Below, piece by piece: positions 39,344 to 39,676 of a stretch of 39,676 bases of DNA. Each line of letters starts with the position of its first letter. Within the stretch, counting starts at the first letter, position 1. The notes under the pieces were generated by a model. The model did no database searches. It saw only the letters and a list, made by a program, of their open reading frames with translations, and was not told the origin of the DNA. The translations under genes and the position numbers were made by a program. The DNA comes from Candidatus Oceanisphaera merdipullorum (GTDB lineage: Bacteria; Pseudomonadota; Gammaproteobacteria; Enterobacterales; Aeromonadaceae): contig JAHLFI010000038.1 in assembly GCA_018883865.1 (NCBI GenBank), positions 1 through 39,676 of the forward strand, written 5' to 3'.

Positions 39344-39676
39344 TTATTCTTTCTGCCGACCAACGCCATGCCAGTACACAGGCCAGCGTCCTGTTGCGCC
39401 GTAATTATTCACCAGCGCTGCAATCACCACCAGTGTGACGCTACCGACGAGCACAGGTGTAAACAGATAATCAAACCCTACCGCACCCTGCCCCGCCAAA
39501 ATAATGACCAAAGGATTAGCGCCTGCTGGCGGATGTACGGCTCTAAAATACTGCATCAACATAGTGGCAATACCGACCGCTAGCGCCAGTACCATAATGG
39601 AATCACCGAAGCCATATAGCGCAATCAGCCCTACCGTAGCGCTGAGCAAATGCCCCCCAATAACGTTACGTGGTTG
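39344..39676 (-). CDS. HPP family membrane protein (partial, C-terminal part)
   Basis: The frame on the minus strand is open to the window edge and reads QPRNVIGGHLLSATVGLIAL, then three hydrophobic segments, and stops at 39344. HPPAGANPLVIILAGQ contains the His-Pro-Pro motif that names the family, and QPRNVIGGH is its other conserved block. HPP proteins have four membrane helices; plant and cyanobacterial members transport nitrite, while function in this group is open. The N-terminal part lies outside the window, so the codon at 39649 is not the real start. Confidence 0.85.
   Translation of the reverse strand, partial: QPRNVIGGHLLSATVGLIALYGFGDSIMVLALAVGIATMLMQYFRAVHPPAGANPLVIILAGQGAVGFDYLFTPVLVGSVTLVVIAALVNNYGATGRWPVYWHGVGRQKE

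Overview
The window reads as a piece of core chromosome from a gammaproteobacterium. Protein sequences are close to Escherichia coli along their length, gene order follows E. coli in several blocks, and base composition looks balanced. Intact LPS (gmhA, kdsA, lptE), lipoprotein (lolB, lnt) and ubiquinone (ubiF) genes show a Gram-negative cell envelope and quinone respiration. Gene order and a family of degenerate intergenic repeats make me lean towards Aeromonadales (an Oceanisphaera/Oceanimonas-like organism), but that placement is inference. I see no phage, plasmid, insertion sequence, CRISPR array, toxin-antitoxin pair or defence island, and no convincing undescribed system. The interest lies in regulatory DNA, small repeats and one gene remnant.

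Layout. (1) 1-368: the 3' end of an MFS transporter and a probable remnant of an NAD(P)H-dependent FMN reductase. (2) 369-4517: yafJ and gmhA on the minus strand, divergent from fadE, which has a clear FadR operator. (3) 4546-9854, minus strand: hemA-prfA-prmC-sirB1-kdsA. This joins tetrapyrrole synthesis, translation termination (RF1 and the methylase that modifies it) and KDO synthesis, and lacks the sirB2 gene found there in E. coli. (4) 9978-15775: lolB-ispE-prs, then a convergent TSUP permease, then pth-ychF. (5) 16027-16957: a six-gene tRNA operon (Met-Gln-Gln-Met-Leu-Gln) with a near-consensus promoter, a GC-rich discriminator and a strong terminator. (6) 17060-24067: ubiF on the minus strand, then miaB, ybeZ/phoL-ybeY-corC-lnt on the plus strand, the same neighbourhood as the E. 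coli metT operon. (7) 24173-29870: ybeL on the minus strand, then leuS-lptE-holA-nadD. (8) 29903-39199: rsfS-rlmH-mrdA-rodA-mltB-rlpA-dacA, then ybeD-lipB-lipA. (9) The end of the window holds the 3' part of an HPP-family membrane protein on the minus strand.

How the genes work together. Block 8 is an envelope-elongation cluster: PBP2 and RodA build sidewall peptidoglycan, while MltB, RlpA and the DacA carboxypeptidase trim it. It is joined to ribosome maturation factors (RsfS, RlmH) upstream and lipoate synthesis (LipB, LipA) downstream. LptE, KdsA and GmhA serve LPS; Lnt and LolB finish and insert lipoproteins such as LptE, RlpA and LolB itself. Several genes start at GTG or TTG and many neighbours overlap by 1-23 bases, which points to translational coupling. 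Several start sites given here are shorter than the longest open frame because a ribosome binding site or family length decided them.
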